A DNA stretch of 64,000 bases from Nitrosomonas sp. Nm51 (GCF_900111165.1 NZ_FOGH01000008.1:1-64000); one strand, 5' to 3'; shown: positions 17,134 to 27,670, numbered from the stretch's first letter. A program made the numbers and translations. The notes: generated by a model from the sequence alone, not told the origin.

Positions 17134-18930
17134 TCACGATTTGATATCAGTCTGCAAAATCGCTAAGAAAGCTTCCTGCGGAATTTCCACATTACCCACA
17201 CGTTTCATCCTTTTTTTACCAGCTTTTTGCTTCTCGAGCAATTTGCGTTTCCGGGTAATATCACCACCATAGCATTTCGCGAGCACATTCTTACGTAAAG
17301 CCTTGACAGTCTCTCTGGCGATAATATGCGCTCCAACAGCTGCCTGCACAGCTATATCAAACATCTGCCGCGGAATAAGCTGCCGCATTTTTTGCACCAG
17401 CTCCCGGCCGCGATGTTGACTGCTGCTGCGGTGAACAATTATAGATAACGCATCGACCCTGTCACCATTAATTAAAATATCCAGCTTAACCAGATCCGAC
17501 ACACGGAATTCTTTAAATTCATAATCCAGCGATGCATAACCGCGACTGGTCGATTTCAGCCGGTCAAAGAAGTCCATAACGACTTCATTCAGGGGCATTT
17601 CATAAGTCAGCATGACCTGTTTACCCATATATTGCATATTTTTCTGAATGCCCCGCTTATTGACACAGAGTGTAATGACAGCACCAACATATTCCTCTGG
17701 AACTAAAATAGTCGTCGTAATAATAGGTTCACGAATTTCAGCGGTCTTGGACAGATCTGGGATTCTTGAAGGGTTGTCGATTTCGATGATGGCCCCGTCA
17801 CGCAGCAGTATTTGATAGACAACAGTAGGTGCAGTCGTAATCAAATCCATGTCATATTCTCTTTCAAGGCGTTCTTGCACAATGTCCATATGCAATAACC
17901 CCAGAAATCCGCAACGAAATCCGAATCCAAGTGCCTGAGAAGTTTCCGGCTCGAACTGCAAGGAGGAGTCGTTGAGCCTGAGCTTTTCCAGGGCCGCCCG
18001 TAGAGCGTCATACTGATTGGATTCAACCGGATATAATCCTGCAAAGACTTGTGGCTTGATCTCTTTAAAACCCTGTAAAGGTTTTTCCGCTGGATTCCGA
18101 GCCAATGTAACAGTATCGCCAACCTTGGCAGCATCAAGTTCTTTAATGCCAGAAATCACAAAACCGACCTCGCCTGCACGCAATATATCCCGGTTTAACG
18201 ACTTGGGTATAAACACACCTACTTGCTCGCAAAGATGGGTTACCTTGCTGGCCATCAGTAAGATTTTGTCTCCTGGTTTAAGCGCACCGTCCATAATGCG
18301 AACCAAAATGACGACACCGACGTAATTATCAAACCAGGAATCAATAATCAGTGCTTTTAACGGCGCGTCAGGATCACCAACAGGCGCTGGTATTTGATTT
18401 ACTACTGTCTCTAAAACATCTTCTATGCCGACGCCCGTTTTAGCACTGACCCGCAAAGCATTTTGCGCGTCTATGCCGATAACATCCTCAATATTTGCAA
18501 TCACTCTTTCTGGATCGGCGGCAGGCAAGTCAATTTTATTCAATACGGGTAAAACCTCCACCCCCTGATCAATTGCTGTATAGCAATTAGCAACTGTCTG
18601 CGCTTCTACGCCTTGAGAAGCGTCGACCACCAGTAAAGCGCCTTCACATGCGGCTAGAGACCGTGAAACCTCATACGAAAAATCGACATGTCCAGGGGTG
18701 TCAATCAAATTGAGCAGATAAGTCTCACCATCCCTGGCTTTATACTGTAATGCAACGGTCTGCGCCTTAATGGTAATGCCTCTTTCCCGCTCCAGATCCA
18801 TAGAATCAAGAACCTGGCTTTCCATTTCGCGCTCCGACAAGCCGCCGCAATATTGAATAAGACGGTCCGCGAGTGTCGATTTGCCATGATCGATATGAGC
18901 AATAATAGAGAAATTACGTATTCGCCGCAT
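17134..18930 (-). CDS. lepA: Elongation factor 4 (back-translocating GTPase)
   Basis: A ribosome-associated GTPase that acts on stalled or mis-translocated ribosomes and in 30S biogenesis. The 598-residue length is exact for the family. Seen: [12 protein letters not shown] (G1), D-T-P-G-H-V-D-F (G3), N-K-I-D-L-P (G4) and the LepA-specific C-terminal domain ending in [17 protein letters not shown]. It starts about 110 bases after the glutaredoxin-like gene and is followed by lepB after 131 bases, a gap with no other gene. Confidence 0.97.
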   Translation of the reverse strand: MRRIRNFSIIAHIDHGKSTLADRLIQYCGGLSEREMESQVLDSMDLERERGITIKAQTVALQYKARDGETYLLNLIDTPGHVDFSYEVSRSLAACEGALLVVDASQGVEAQTVANCYTAIDQGVEVLPVLNKIDLPAADPERVIANIEDVIGIDAQNALRVSAKTGVGIEDVLETVVNQIPAPVGDPDAPLKALIIDSWFDNYVGVVILVRIMDGALKPGDKILLMASKVTHLCEQVGVFIPKSLNRDILRAGEVGFVISGIKELDAAKVGDTVTLARNPAEKPLQGFKEIKPQVFAGLYPVESNQYDALRAALEKLRLNDSSLQFEPETSQALGFGFRCGFLGLLHMDIVQERLEREYDMDLITTAPTVVYQILLRDGAIIEIDNPSRIPDLSKTAEIREPIITTTILVPEEYVGAVITLCVNKRGIQKNMQYMGKQVMLTYEMPLNEVVMDFFDRLKSTSRGYASLDYEFKEFRVSDLVKLDILINGDRVDALSIIVHRSSSQHRGRELVQKMRQLIPRQMFDIAVQAAVGAHIIARETVKALRKNVLAKCYGGDITRKRKLLEKQKAGKKRMKRVGNVEIPQEAFLAILQTDIKS

Positions 18931-19043
18931 TGGAATTTCAGTAGAAATGTTCCTATCTGTTAATTTAAACGATTAGAAACCGGGAGTCTGACTATTCTTC
19001 TAAAGCCGGATCGCCCAAAGCATCTGAATCAAGAGGCAGCATT

Positions 19044-19328
19044 TTATCGAAAACTGGCAAGATAATCATCCAGTGCGGACGTATCAAGATAATAGCGACA
19101 AATTTCTTTTTGACCTGAAAGCGACATTAGAACGGGCACTTTATCGTTGTACCGGCTTACCAGTTGCGAATCCGTGTCAATATCAATCACTTGGAAATCA
19201 AATGACAATCTTGACTGATGTTGTTTCAGCGCCTGTACCATTTGCTCGCATAAATGGCATGCCTCACGGCCGTAAACAACCAGATCGATAGCCGGATCAA
19301 CTTTCATCATTTTATTATGCGCGGTCAC
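19044..19328 (-). CDS. Glutaredoxin-like thioredoxin-fold protein
   Basis: A small redox protein of the DUF836/glutaredoxin type, 94 residues from GTG 19328. The thioredoxin-fold active site is C-H-L-C (Cys24, Cys27), followed by the cis-proline region (K-V-P-V-L) near 69-73. The GTGA overlap with the mucD stop indicates translational coupling; an internal ATG six or seven codons in is possible. The genes on either side, mucD and lepA, are protein-quality and translation genes. Its substrate is unknown, although a thiol role in the envelope-stress operon is plausible (inference). Confidence 0.8.
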   Translation of the reverse strand: MTAHNKMMKVDPAIDLVVYGREACHLCEQMVQALKQHQSRLSFDFQVIDIDTDSQLVSRYNDKVPVLMSLSGQKEICRYYLDTSALDDYLASFR

Positions 19329-20773
19329 TCGTCACTGTTTAATTTCATGGTAATAAAGGTCGTCAGATCGCCCCGTTTGATCAACAAGGCAATATTGCGT
19401 CCATCTTCCACTTTATCCAGCAATTTATTGAATTGGTTAACGCTTTCAACATCCTTACTGTTAAACCCCAGGATAACATCGCCTTTGCGTACGCCTGACT
19501 GGCTCGCTATGCCCGGTTGGATATTTTCCACCAGCAGACCGCTCTCAATCTCCAACTGCGTCTTCTGCTGGTCGGTCAGCTCGCTCAAGACGAGTCCCAG
19601 GCGATTGGATTGATCAACTTCTTGGTCTTGTTTACTTTGATACTGCAGGTCCGATTCCTCTCTTGGAATCTCCCCTACCTTCAGCTGTAGATTCTTGATG
19701 GCACCATCCCGCCAGATCTTGACCTTTACTTTTGAGTCGGGCACTGTGTTTCCCACAATACGCGGCAAATCGGCTGAAGTCTCAACTTCTATACCATCAA
19801 AAGCCAGAATAACGTCGCGCGCCCGAATATCGGCAACACCCGCGGGACCATTTTTTTCCACTGAGACAACCAACGCGCCACGCGTGCCGGGCAAGCCGAA
19901 TGAATCAGCCAACTCCTTGGTTACTTCTTGTATTAATACACCAATTCTTCCACGCCGAACGACTCCGGAAATTTTTAGCTGGTCCGCTATATCGGTTGCG
20001 ACATTGATCGGTATAGCAAATGACAGCCCCATAAACCCGCCTGTTCGACTGTAAATCTGTGAATTGATGCCGACCACTTCTCCATGCATGTTGAATAGAG
20101 GGCCGCCGGAATTACCCGGATTAATAGCAACATCAGTCTGAATAAAAGGCACATAATTTTCTTGTGCCAAAGACCTTCCTTTTGCGCTTACAATACCAGC
20201 CGTCACGCTGTTTTCAAAACCAAACGGCGAACCAATCGCAACGACCCATTCCCCAACTTTGAGTTTTTCCGGATCGCCCTGGTTTACTTTTTGCAGATTC
20301 TCAGCTTCAATTTTTATCAGTGCAATATCGGTTTTTTTATCAGTACCGATTACTTTAGCGATAAATTCACGTTTGTCATTCAGTTTTACTGTTATTTCAT
20401 CAGCCGATTCAACTACATGCGCATTTGTCAGAATATAGCCATCAGAACTGATAATAAAACCGGATCCCATTGATCTTGGTTCAGATCTTCGAGGTGTTGA
20501 AAAGGGTTCTATGTGCCGTCTGAAAAATTCGTAAAATGGCGAGTCCTTTGGAAGATTTGGAATCTCCGGAAAAAGTTGTGTTACAGCATTTTTCTGGGTT
20601 TGAATTGTACTAATGTTGACAACAGTAGCGCCATATTGATCAACAAGCCCTGTAAAATTAGGTAACTCTTTCGTCTGAGCCGAAACGGCCGAAGCAGTTA
20701 CCATTATTAACCACAACACTAAGTAACGCACCATTTTTATCTTTAATATTCCTACCATGTTTAAGCTATACAT
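19325..20773 (-). CDS. mucD: Periplasmic serine protease MucD/DegP family
   Basis: An HtrA-type protease and chaperone of the periplasm. The frame gives 482 residues; the real start may be an internal ATG (M-V-G-I or M-V-R-Y), since the hydrophobic signal segment runs about 14-32. The catalytic triad is complete in frame numbering: His119 (N-A-H-V-V), Asp149 (K-T-D-I-A-L) and Ser222 (G-N-S-G-G-P-L-F). Two PDZ domains follow (about 280-370 and 390-480). It lies downstream of rpoE-rseA-rseB but behind the terminator at 20910-20930, so it probably has its own promoter in 20774-20909. Confidence 0.94.
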   Translation of the reverse strand: MYSLNMVGILKIKMVRYLVLWLIMVTASAVSAQTKELPNFTGLVDQYGATVVNISTIQTQKNAVTQLFPEIPNLPKDSPFYEFFRRHIEPFSTPRRSEPRSMGSGFIISSDGYILTNAHVVESADEITVKLNDKREFIAKVIGTDKKTDIALIKIEAENLQKVNQGDPEKLKVGEWVVAIGSPFGFENSVTAGIVSAKGRSLAQENYVPFIQTDVAINPGNSGGPLFNMHGEVVGINSQIYSRTGGFMGLSFAIPINVATDIADQLKISGVVRRGRIGVLIQEVTKELADSFGLPGTRGALVVSVEKNGPAGVADIRARDVILAFDGIEVETSADLPRIVGNTVPDSKVKVKIWRDGAIKNLQLKVGEIPREESDLQYQSKQDQEVDQSNRLGLVLSELTDQQKTQLEIESGLLVENIQPGIASQSGVRKGDVILGFNSKDVESVNQFNKLLDKVEDGRNIALLIKRGDLTTFITMKLNSDE

Positions 20774-20909
20774 AACAAAAAATAATTTTATTTAAAAAAA
20801 TCCGCCATGCACCGTTTTTTCGCTTACCTGGTCATAGCAGATATGTAAGCATCCAGCGCGCCATTAGCCGTTCGGCGAAACCTCAAGCTTATTCAATATT
20901 CCTGCCAAT

Positions 20910-20930
20910 AAAAAAGCGCTTTTTCAGCGC
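20910..20930 (-). terminator. Rho-independent terminator after rseB
   Basis: Read on the minus strand, GCGCT-GAAAA-AGCGC forms a five-pair GC-rich stem and is followed directly by TTTTTT (complement of 20910-20915). It lies 73 bases after the rseB stop and before mucD, so it should separate the sigma-factor operon from mucD. No gene is seen in the rest of 20774-21002. Confidence 0.8.
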
Positions 20931-21002
20931 AACTGGAATTAATAGAATCTTGAATTTCCTGCATCGACACATGCTGCTTTTGAAAAGAAGCATGTCGTTC
21001 AA

Positions 21003-21983
21003 TTACTTAACAAATACGGCATCTCCAATTAATTTAATCGTGTTTAATGGAACTTCGCCGACAGTTGTTATTTTGTTATTATTGAACTCACGTACATAGA
21101 TATTTATTGCACCACGGCTTGAATAAAAACCCGTTACCGTTGGTGACGCATCTGCTTTAATCGGCTCGACAAAAACCGATACGGAAGCTAAATCATCGGA
21201 TAAAACGATATGATCAACCATACTGCTTTTACCTACCGGCTTTCGCCTCATTTCGGTGATCTTTTTGAAGCCAGCCGGTAATTTCTTTAGCTTCCATTTC
21301 AATTCACCTTCAGTTAATACCTCCGTCGTCAAATCCACCTTTTTCCAATTAGTTGCTGTCATTAACTCAGGATTAAGCAAATTTTCGTCTATATTTCCAC
21401 CAATCTTCAGTTGAGCAAAAGCAAACTGTTCAACAATATCTTTTTTATCCACTACAGCAGCTTTAAGCAGCAAACCACTATCAATATCAACCCAGAACTT
21501 ATGGCCGTAACGCAGGTTATCATTTGGTATAAGCTTTATGAGCTGGGCATCATGCCCCGCAATACGCTCTTGCTTATCGACTTCAATCTTATAGTTTTCA
21601 TAAATCCTTGCAGTTGGCTGCGGCAGCAAATCCGGGAAAAATTTTCTATGCCAGCGCTTTTCAGTATAAATTTTCTTGCTGTCTGGCATATAGCATTTCA
21701 TTTCATCGTTATTACGATACACAATACGCGACTTGCCATCTAGGACCTCGATTTTCTCATATTCATCATCGTGATCCACTCGATGCGTGACCTGAGAAGT
21801 CTCTATATGATCATCGGCATAATATACAAAAGTACCTTGATAATTCAGCTGGCGTGGCGCGTCAGCGATCCTCTGCAGCCAGTCATGCGCATATTTGTTT
21901 GATTGGGATTGGTTTTCAGCGTAGACAGCCTGAAATGCCAATACGAACAACAATGAAAAAGCTGGTAATGCGGGGTATTTCAT
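21003..21983 (-). CDS. rseB: Sigma-E regulator RseB/MucB
   Basis: A periplasmic protein that binds the anti-sigma factor RseA and protects it from proteolysis until envelope stress occurs. The 326-residue product has a signal peptide (about 1-22, ending V-Y-A) and a LolA-like lipid-binding N-terminal domain with the family opening L-N-Y-Q-G-T-F-V-Y. A smaller C-terminal domain carries G-F-Y-S-S-R-G-A-I-N near residue 285. It overlaps rseA by four bases. Confidence 0.93.
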   Translation of the reverse strand: MKYPALPAFSLLFVLAFQAVYAENQSQSNKYAHDWLQRIADAPRQLNYQGTFVYYADDHIETSQVTHRVDHDDEYEKIEVLDGKSRIVYRNNDEMKCYMPDSKKIYTEKRWHRKFFPDLLPQPTARIYENYKIEVDKQERIAGHDAQLIKLIPNDNLRYGHKFWVDIDSGLLLKAAVVDKKDIVEQFAFAQLKIGGNIDENLLNPELMTATNWKKVDLTTEVLTEGELKWKLKKLPAGFKKITEMRRKPVGKSSMVDHIVLSDDLASVSVFVEPIKADASPTVTGFYSSRGAINIYVREFNNNKITTVGEVPLNTIKLIGDAVFVK

Positions 21984-22594
21984 CTACCATATTGATCATG
22001 GAAATTATCACGAGAATCGGTCGCCGGATAAATATAGACTGATTGACCGCTATGTGTGGCTTGTCCAGATGAGAAATCTTTATAATGGTTCTGAAAATTA
22101 TGATAAAAGAGATAACTACTCATTTCTTCTGCTGAAGCGTTGGGATAAGGATGCGCGGCCTGGTACGGGCGCGCAGTTTGTGGATGAGACACCAGCATCG
22201 ACGTTGCAGGTTTGTCGACTTCAGCAGGTGCGGCATTGGACTGGTCTGCCACAACAATAGGCTGCGTTTGCAAATATACATCATTCATGACAAGCCATGC
22301 TGTAACCATTGCAAATACTGATGCCGCTGTGGCAAAGGCAAAAACTTTTGTCCTGGAATTTCCATAGGTGCGTTTACTGGGTTTGAGCACCGTAGGTTCA
22401 ACTGCTAGCTGTTGTCTGACACGACGTGTAAGATTTGTTGGAAAAGTATCCGGCTGCCTTAATATATCACCGATTAAATGGTAGGTTTCCCACTCCTGAT
22501 GTAAACCCTGTTCTTTCTTAATTGTTTCGATTATTTTAAGGGCGTCTGAACTTGCCAGCTCACCATCCATTAATTCGGATACTTTATTCTTCAC
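21980..22594 (-). CDS. rseA: Anti-sigma-E factor RseA/MucA
   Basis: An inner-membrane anti-sigma factor that holds RpoE inactive. The 204-residue product has the cytoplasmic RseA_N domain (about 1-75: K-V-S-E-L-M-D-G-E-L ... W-E-T-Y-H-L-I-G-D), one membrane helix (about 88-107) and a periplasmic C-terminal part that RseB would bind. The gene begins one base after rpoE ends and overlaps rseB by four bases, so all three are made together. The periplasmic part is poorly conserved, as usual for this family. Confidence 0.92.
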   Translation of the reverse strand: MKNKVSELMDGELASSDALKIIETIKKEQGLHQEWETYHLIGDILRQPDTFPTNLTRRVRQQLAVEPTVLKPSKRTYGNSRTKVFAFATAASVFAMVTAWLVMNDVYLQTQPIVVADQSNAAPAEVDKPATSMLVSHPQTARPYQAAHPYPNASAEEMSSYLFYHNFQNHYKDFSSGQATHSGQSVYIYPATDSRDNFHDQYGR

Positions 22595-22595
22595 T

Positions 22596-23195
22596 TTACC
22601 ACCTCTTATCTTTACTTGTACCCAGTAAAGGGCGTAATTTCTCAGATATTGCTTCGCGCGCTCTAAAAATCCGCGAACGCACCGTGCCTATCGGACATTC
22701 CATAATGTTTGCAATGTCCTCATAACTCAATCCTTCAATTTCTCGCAAAATGATTGCAGTTCTTAATTCATTTGGCAATTCTTCTAATGTCCGGTTCACC
22801 GTTTGAGCAATCTGTTTACTCATCAGTTCACTTTCTGGCGTATGCATCTCGCGTAAAATGCCACCTTCTTCAAAATTTTCAGCCTCCTCGCTGTCAATAC
22901 CATGCAGTGTCGGTGCTTTTCTGCCATGAGACACTAGATAATTCTTGGCGGTGTTAATGCCTATTCGATACAGCCAAGTATAAAACGCACTATCACCACG
23001 AAAAGAGGGTAATGCCCTATACGCTTTGATAAATGCTTCTTGCGCTACATCTTCAACTTCGGCCGGGTCGCGAATAAACTGTGAAAGCAAACGCATCAAC
23101 TTGCGCTGATATTTAGCAACCAATAAGTCAAATGCGCGTTTATCGCCATTTTGTACCCGCTCCACTAATTGCTGATCGACTTCACGATCACCCAT
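22596..23195 (-). CDS. rpoE: RNA polymerase sigma-E factor (AlgU/RpoE)
   Basis: An extracytoplasmic-function sigma factor that drives the envelope-stress response. ATG 23195 (M-G-D-R-E-V-D-Q-Q-L-V) is chosen: it matches the family start and is preceded by AAGGATCAGG; the frame runs 27 codons further upstream without supporting similarity. The 199-residue protein has region 2 with the family motif D-V-A-Q-E-A-F-I-K-A-Y-R-A and region 4 with L-P-N-E-L-R-T-A-I-I-L-R-E-I-E-G-L-S-Y. It is first in the rpoE-rseA-rseB operon. I could not assign a sigma-E type promoter with confidence upstream. Confidence 0.95.
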   Translation of the reverse strand: MGDREVDQQLVERVQNGDKRAFDLLVAKYQRKLMRLLSQFIRDPAEVEDVAQEAFIKAYRALPSFRGDSAFYTWLYRIGINTAKNYLVSHGRKAPTLHGIDSEEAENFEEGGILREMHTPESELMSKQIAQTVNRTLEELPNELRTAIILREIEGLSYEDIANIMECPIGTVRSRIFRAREAISEKLRPLLGTSKDKRW

Positions 23196-23365
23196 CCTGC
23201 CTGATCCTTGCGCATTAAGAATTGAAAAAATTGCTATAGATACAATATGGCTGTTATTAAAAGCCAGCGGGATCAAGTATACCTATTCAGCAGGGTCACG
23301 AAAACCAATAAGCTTCATTCATTGAAGACAACAAGCTGTGCGTGATAGTTCATTGATCATTCGCT

Positions 23366-23389
23366 AATATCATATGAATAGAGTACTAG
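23366..23389 (-). repeat. End fragment of the palindromic interspersed repeat
   Basis: On the minus strand this reads AGTACTCTATTCATATGA followed by TATT. It matches the fragment at 63059-63090 with one or two differences and the 5' end of the full element at 5655. The rest of the element is not recognisable on either side. The gap 23196-23493, between the divergently placed rpoE and queF neighbourhoods, holds nothing else I can identify. Confidence 0.6.
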
Positions 23390-23493
23390 AACCCTAGGGA
23401 GACCTAAAAAAGATTTCAGTGCCACTCGGTAGTAACTGCCCGGGATTATTTAACTACCCAACGTTATGGTATGAAATAAATTGACACAGATCG

Positions 23494-23913
23494 TTATTTT
23501 CTAATATTTGTTTGTTCATCAAATTGATTCAACGAAACAACAGGTTGCGGGATCCACCCGGGTTTGCGATGGTCGACTGTGACATTGGTAAATATGCCGC
23601 CGCGCACAAAAAAGCGCGCGGTTAAGCGGATATATCTCGGTTTTAAAACAGCGACAAGATCTTCAAGTATCTGGTTAGTCACAGCTTCATGAAAAACCGC
23701 TTCGTTCCGGAATGACCAAATATACAGCTTAAGGCTTTTAAGTTCGACACATTTCTTATCCGGAATATAATCTAAAATCAAAGTGGCAAAATCAGGCTGG
23801 CCGGTTTTTGGGCATACACACGTAAATTCCGGTATCTCCATATGAATTTGATAGTCCTTTTTAACAAAAGGATTAATAAATGTTTCAAGCTGCTTGCTGG
23901 GCTTAGTTGACAT
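23494..23913 (-). CDS. queF: NADPH-dependent 7-cyano-7-deazaguanine (preQ0) reductase
   Basis: It reduces the nitrile of preQ0 to the amine of preQ1, the last free-base step of queuosine synthesis. The 139-residue protein is the short unimodular type. The active-site motif C-P-K-T-G-Q-P-D gives catalytic Cys34. The QueF motif E-L-K-S-L-K-L-Y (substrate and NADPH binding) and the conserved E-A-V-F-H-E-A-V follow. tgt and queA, which use preQ1 next, lie elsewhere in the window at 52-54 kb. Confidence 0.95.
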   Translation of the reverse strand: MSTKPSKQLETFINPFVKKDYQIHMEIPEFTCVCPKTGQPDFATLILDYIPDKKCVELKSLKLYIWSFRNEAVFHEAVTNQILEDLVAVLKPRYIRLTARFFVRGGIFTNVTVDHRKPGWIPQPVVSLNQFDEQTNIRK

Positions 23914-24036
23914 TCAGCGTTCTCTTCCTGGTGTTAATTCAGTTACAATAAACAAACTTTTACTTCATGCAATTTTGCATAGCGTCCACATTTTCGAATC
24001 ATTCTATTATAACCGCTGTATCCAGCTCATTAGAAA

Positions 24037-27000
24037 TTGCGCCTCGCTAAAATCAAACTCGCCGGTTTCAAATCATTCGTCGAACCGACTGTTATTCCGG
24101 TCACCGATGATCTGGTGGGTATTGTGGGTCCCAATGGGTGTGGTAAGTCCAATATTATCGATGCCGTACGCTGGGTGCTGGGCGAATCGAAAGCATCCGC
24201 CCTGCGCGGTGAATCCATGCAAGACGTCATTTTTGGCGGCACTGCGAATCGAAAACCTGTCGGCCGTGCCAGTGTTGAACTTGTATTTGATAACAGTCTG
24301 GGCAAAGCAGGCGGCGCCTGGTCAAGTTATGCAGAGATCGCCATAAAACGTATTATCCAACGGGACGGCAATTCAAACTACTACATCAACAATATTCATG
24401 TCAGGCGTCGCGATATAGCCGACCTCTTCCTGGGCACCGGCATCGGTGGTCGCGGTTATGCCATCATAGAGCAAGGTATGATCTCGCGTATTATTGAAGC
24501 CAAACCACAGGAACTGAAACATTTTCTTGAAGAAGCGGCAGGCATCTCCAAATATCGTGAAAGAAGACACGAGACAGAATCAAGACTCACCGACACCCGC
24601 AAAAACCTTACTCGTCTCGAAGACATTTCAAGTGAACTTAGCAAACAGATTGGTCATTTGAATGGTCAGGCTGAAATTGCCATCAAGTACAATGCACTCA
24701 AACAACAGCTGCAAGAAACGCAGCAAATACTCTGGCTGCAGCATAAAATTGAAATTATCAGCCAGCGCCAGGCCATAGAGAAGGAAATCGAAACGACTGA
24801 GCAAACTTTAGCGGCAGAAATTACTGCATTTCAATCCGGCAAGGCCCAAAGAGAAGAAACACGCGCGCGCGAACAACAACTTAGCGAGAAGCTGCATGAA
24901 CTGCAAGGCCAGTTATACGCTGCCAACGCCGATAAAGCACGTATCGAGCAGGAAATCAAACAATTTCACAAAAACAAAGAGCGGCTTTCAGCTCAAATAC
25001 TGGATATTGAAAAACAGATTGCCCGGAATCAACAGCAACTTGACGCGGCTAAGGGCAACCTGCAGCACTGGTTGTCGCAGAGATGCCATGCACAGAATTC
25101 ACGCGAAGAGTGCATGCAAATCTGGCAAGTAGAAAACAGCAAACTACCCGAATCAGAAACAACTTTCAGCCGATGTCAAAAGACATTCGATTCATTGCAA
25201 CAGAGTCTGATCGTGGCTGAACAAGCTTACAGTCTGGAAAAAACGCATCTGCAGCATGCAAACAAGACGATCCAGCAGCTTGAATCGCGCAATGACCGTC
25301 TGCGCCAGGAACTTGGTTCGCTGACAGCTCCCGATAGCGAGACACTAAAGTCTATTGAATTAAATTTAAACCAGGTAGGCGGCCAATTAAAGCAGACAGA
25401 AAAAGAGCTTGCACAAACGAAAACGGACTTTTCTGAGGAAAGTGTCCGCAAGGACAAGATCTCCGCACAAGTTCATGAAATACAGAAAAAAATATCGCAT
25501 CTGCAAGCGCAGTTTAATGTCCTGCACCATCTGCAACAAGGCATAGAAAATAATGAAGCGCTTGCTAACTGGCTGCATAAGCATGCACTGGCATCCGCAC
25601 CGCGTTTATGGCACTGCGTACATATTGATAAAGAATGGGAAAATGCACTCGAATCCATTCTATACGGACGCCTAAACGGCCTGGGACTACCGCAGCTTGA
25701 AATCATACAAGACTGGGAGAATGATTTACCCCCTGGCAAACTATCTATTTTTGAATTTCAGCAATTGGATAACCAGGCACGTGCCGACCATCAAGATCGG
25801 CCGGTCAGGCAGAACGACTGGAAAGTATTATCCAGCTTCCTGTCATGCAGCAATCAAAATATGACCCCTGTTCTCGGCGAGTGGCTCAGACATGTGTATG
25901 TCATCGAATCTATCCACGACGCTATACAGCAAAGACACCAATTAAAGCCCGATGAAAAATTCGTAACGCGCGAGGGACATGTTATTTCGCGCACCAGTAT
26001 CCAGTTTCACTCTTCTGAGTCTCAATTGCACGGTGTTCTATCCCGGCAGCGCGAACTCGACCAGATTCAAACCGAGATTAAAGCGCTGGAAAAGAAACTG
26101 AATGATCAGCAGTCGCTTCTTAGACAATCTGTTGCTAACCATGAAAAAATTCAGCAAACCATACAATCTTGCCAGGTAAATCTGCAGCAGCTGGCACAAC
26201 AGCAGCACCATTTACAACTTGAGAAAATAAAACTTTCTCAAATTCATGAACAGGCTGCGCAACGCAAAAATGCGATCATGGCAGAGCTGAAAGAAATTGA
26301 ACAGGAGCTGGTTGCAGAAAACAAACAAAAAGCGCATGCTGAAATGCAATCAACAGGCTATCATAATCAAATTGAAGTCAATAAAAAACAGGCTGAAACG
26401 GCAAAAAATGAATTAGCAACCGCTCGACAGCAGCTTGCCGACCACCAGTTAGCAGTACAAAACTATAACAAGAAAACTCAAGAAGCGGTTTTTGACGAAA
26501 AAATATGTCAGAATAAAATCAGTGATATAGAAAATTCAATCAGTACACTTGATGATGAGGGCGTACATTTATCGACCAAACGAGACCAGATATTATCGGA
26601 GAAAAATCAACAGGATGATACATCCTTAAAAAACCAGCTAAACGATTGCAGGATTCAAGGTAACCAGCTGGAACAAAGTGTTACAAAGATACGTGGCAAA
26701 CTTGACCACACAAGAAATCAAGCGCGGACGGCTGAAGACCTGTTGATGGCGTCGGAACAGAAACAAGCGTCTATCCGTGAATCGTTGAACGGACTGTATT
26801 TGAAAAAACAGGAATGCAATCTTCTGGAAGCGCGGTACACTGAGCAACTCAACGAGACACAAGCAGTTGAAACGCAATTAATAGAATTTGTGAATCGGAC
26901 AAGTATGACTGCATTGCAAGACGAAATCAATCGTATCAACAAGCAAATTACAGCGATAGGCACTGTCAACCTTGCTGCAATTAACGAACTTGAAGCTGCT

Positions 27001-27588
27001 CGTCAACGGGAAGAAGCATTGAACATTCAAATACAAGATCTTAAAGACGCCATGAGCATCCTGGAAAATGCCATCGACCAAATCGATAAAGAAACCAAGA
27101 AACGGTTACAAGAAACTTTCCACGCAGTAAATCATAATTTAAATGAAATTTTCCCGGTTATGTTTTCCGGGGGAAGAGCCGAGCTTGTACTTTGTGAAGG
27201 CACAATACTCGAATCCGGATTGCTGTTAACTGCGCAACCGCCCGGGAAAAAAAACAACTCCCTGCACCTGTTATCAGGCGGTGAAAAAGCATTGACAGCG
27301 CTGGCGCTTATTTTTGCGTTATTCCGGTTACGGCCAGCACCCTTCTGTCTGCTAGACGAAGTTGATGCACCGCTCGATGACACAAATACAGGACGTTTTT
27401 GCGAATTAGTAAAAAAACTATCGCAACAGACACAATTTTTGTTTATCAGTCATAATAAAATAACAATGGAAATTGCGCAGCAGTTGATTGGTATTACAAT
27501 GCAGAGTCAAGGTGTCTCCAGCGTTGTTGCTGTAGATATTGCGAGCGTTGCAAATCTGCCAGAAAAACAGGAAACTGCGCTATCCTAA
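24037..27588 (+). CDS. smc: Chromosome segregation ATPase SMC
   Basis: An ATPase that compacts and segregates the chromosome with ScpA and ScpB. TTG 24037 is the start (M-R-L-A-K-I-K-L-A-G-F-K-S-F); no in-frame ATG fits. Of 1183 residues, Walker A G-P-N-G-C-G-K-S-N is at 31-39. A coiled-coil arm follows (about 170-500), then a hinge (about 510-660), a second coiled coil (about 665-1020), and the C-terminal head with signature L-S-G-G-E-K-A-L-T-A-L and Walker B F-C-L-L-D-E-V-D-A-P-L-D-D. All ATPase motifs are intact. zipA follows after a hairpin terminator. Confidence 0.97.
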   Translation: MRLAKIKLAGFKSFVEPTVIPVTDDLVGIVGPNGCGKSNIIDAVRWVLGESKASALRGESMQDVIFGGTANRKPVGRASVELVFDNSLGKAGGAWSSYAEIAIKRIIQRDGNSNYYINNIHVRRRDIADLFLGTGIGGRGYAIIEQGMISRIIEAKPQELKHFLEEAAGISKYRERRHETESRLTDTRKNLTRLEDISSELSKQIGHLNGQAEIAIKYNALKQQLQETQQILWLQHKIEIISQRQAIEKEIETTEQTLAAEITAFQSGKAQREETRAREQQLSEKLHELQGQLYAANADKARIEQEIKQFHKNKERLSAQILDIEKQIARNQQQLDAAKGNLQHWLSQRCHAQNSREECMQIWQVENSKLPESETTFSRCQKTFDSLQQSLIVAEQAYSLEKTHLQHANKTIQQLESRNDRLRQELGSLTAPDSETLKSIELNLNQVGGQLKQTEKELAQTKTDFSEESVRKDKISAQVHEIQKKISHLQAQFNVLHHLQQGIENNEALANWLHKHALASAPRLWHCVHIDKEWENALESILYGRLNGLGLPQLEIIQDWENDLPPGKLSIFEFQQLDNQARADHQDRPVRQNDWKVLSSFLSCSNQNMTPVLGEWLRHVYVIESIHDAIQQRHQLKPDEKFVTREGHVISRTSIQFHSSESQLHGVLSRQRELDQIQTEIKALEKKLNDQQSLLRQSVANHEKIQQTIQSCQVNLQQLAQQQHHLQLEKIKLSQIHEQAAQRKNAIMAELKEIEQELVAENKQKAHAEMQSTGYHNQIEVNKKQAETAKNELATARQQLADHQLAVQNYNKKTQEAVFDEKICQNKISDIENSISTLDDEGVHLSTKRDQILSEKNQQDDTSLKNQLNDCRIQGNQLEQSVTKIRGKLDHTRNQARTAEDLLMASEQKQASIRESLNGLYLKKQECNLLEARYTEQLNETQAVETQLIEFVNRTSMTALQDEINRINKQITAIGTVNLAAINELEAARQREEALNIQIQDLKDAMSILENAIDQIDKETKKRLQETFHAVNHNLNEIFPVMFSGGRAELVLCEGTILESGLLLTAQPPGKKNNSLHLLSGGEKALTALALIFALFRLRPAPFCLLDEVDAPLDDTNTGRFCELVKKLSQQTQFLFISHNKITMEIAQQLIGITMQSQGVSSVVAVDIASVANLPEKQETALS

Positions 27589-27607
27589 CAATAAAAAGTC
27601 TCACTCG

Positions 27608-27633
27608 GCAGCTTGGTGTAAGGCTGCTTTTTT
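27608..27633 (+). terminator. Possible terminator between smc and zipA
   Basis: GCAGC and GCTGC (27608-27612 and 27623-27627) form a short stem around a ten-base loop and are followed by TTTTTT. The stem is only five pairs, so termination may be partial and let some smc transcripts continue into zipA. Confidence 0.6.
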
Positions 27634-27670
27634 CAGAAATATTCATGAAACGAGATGGTAAGGAAATAGT

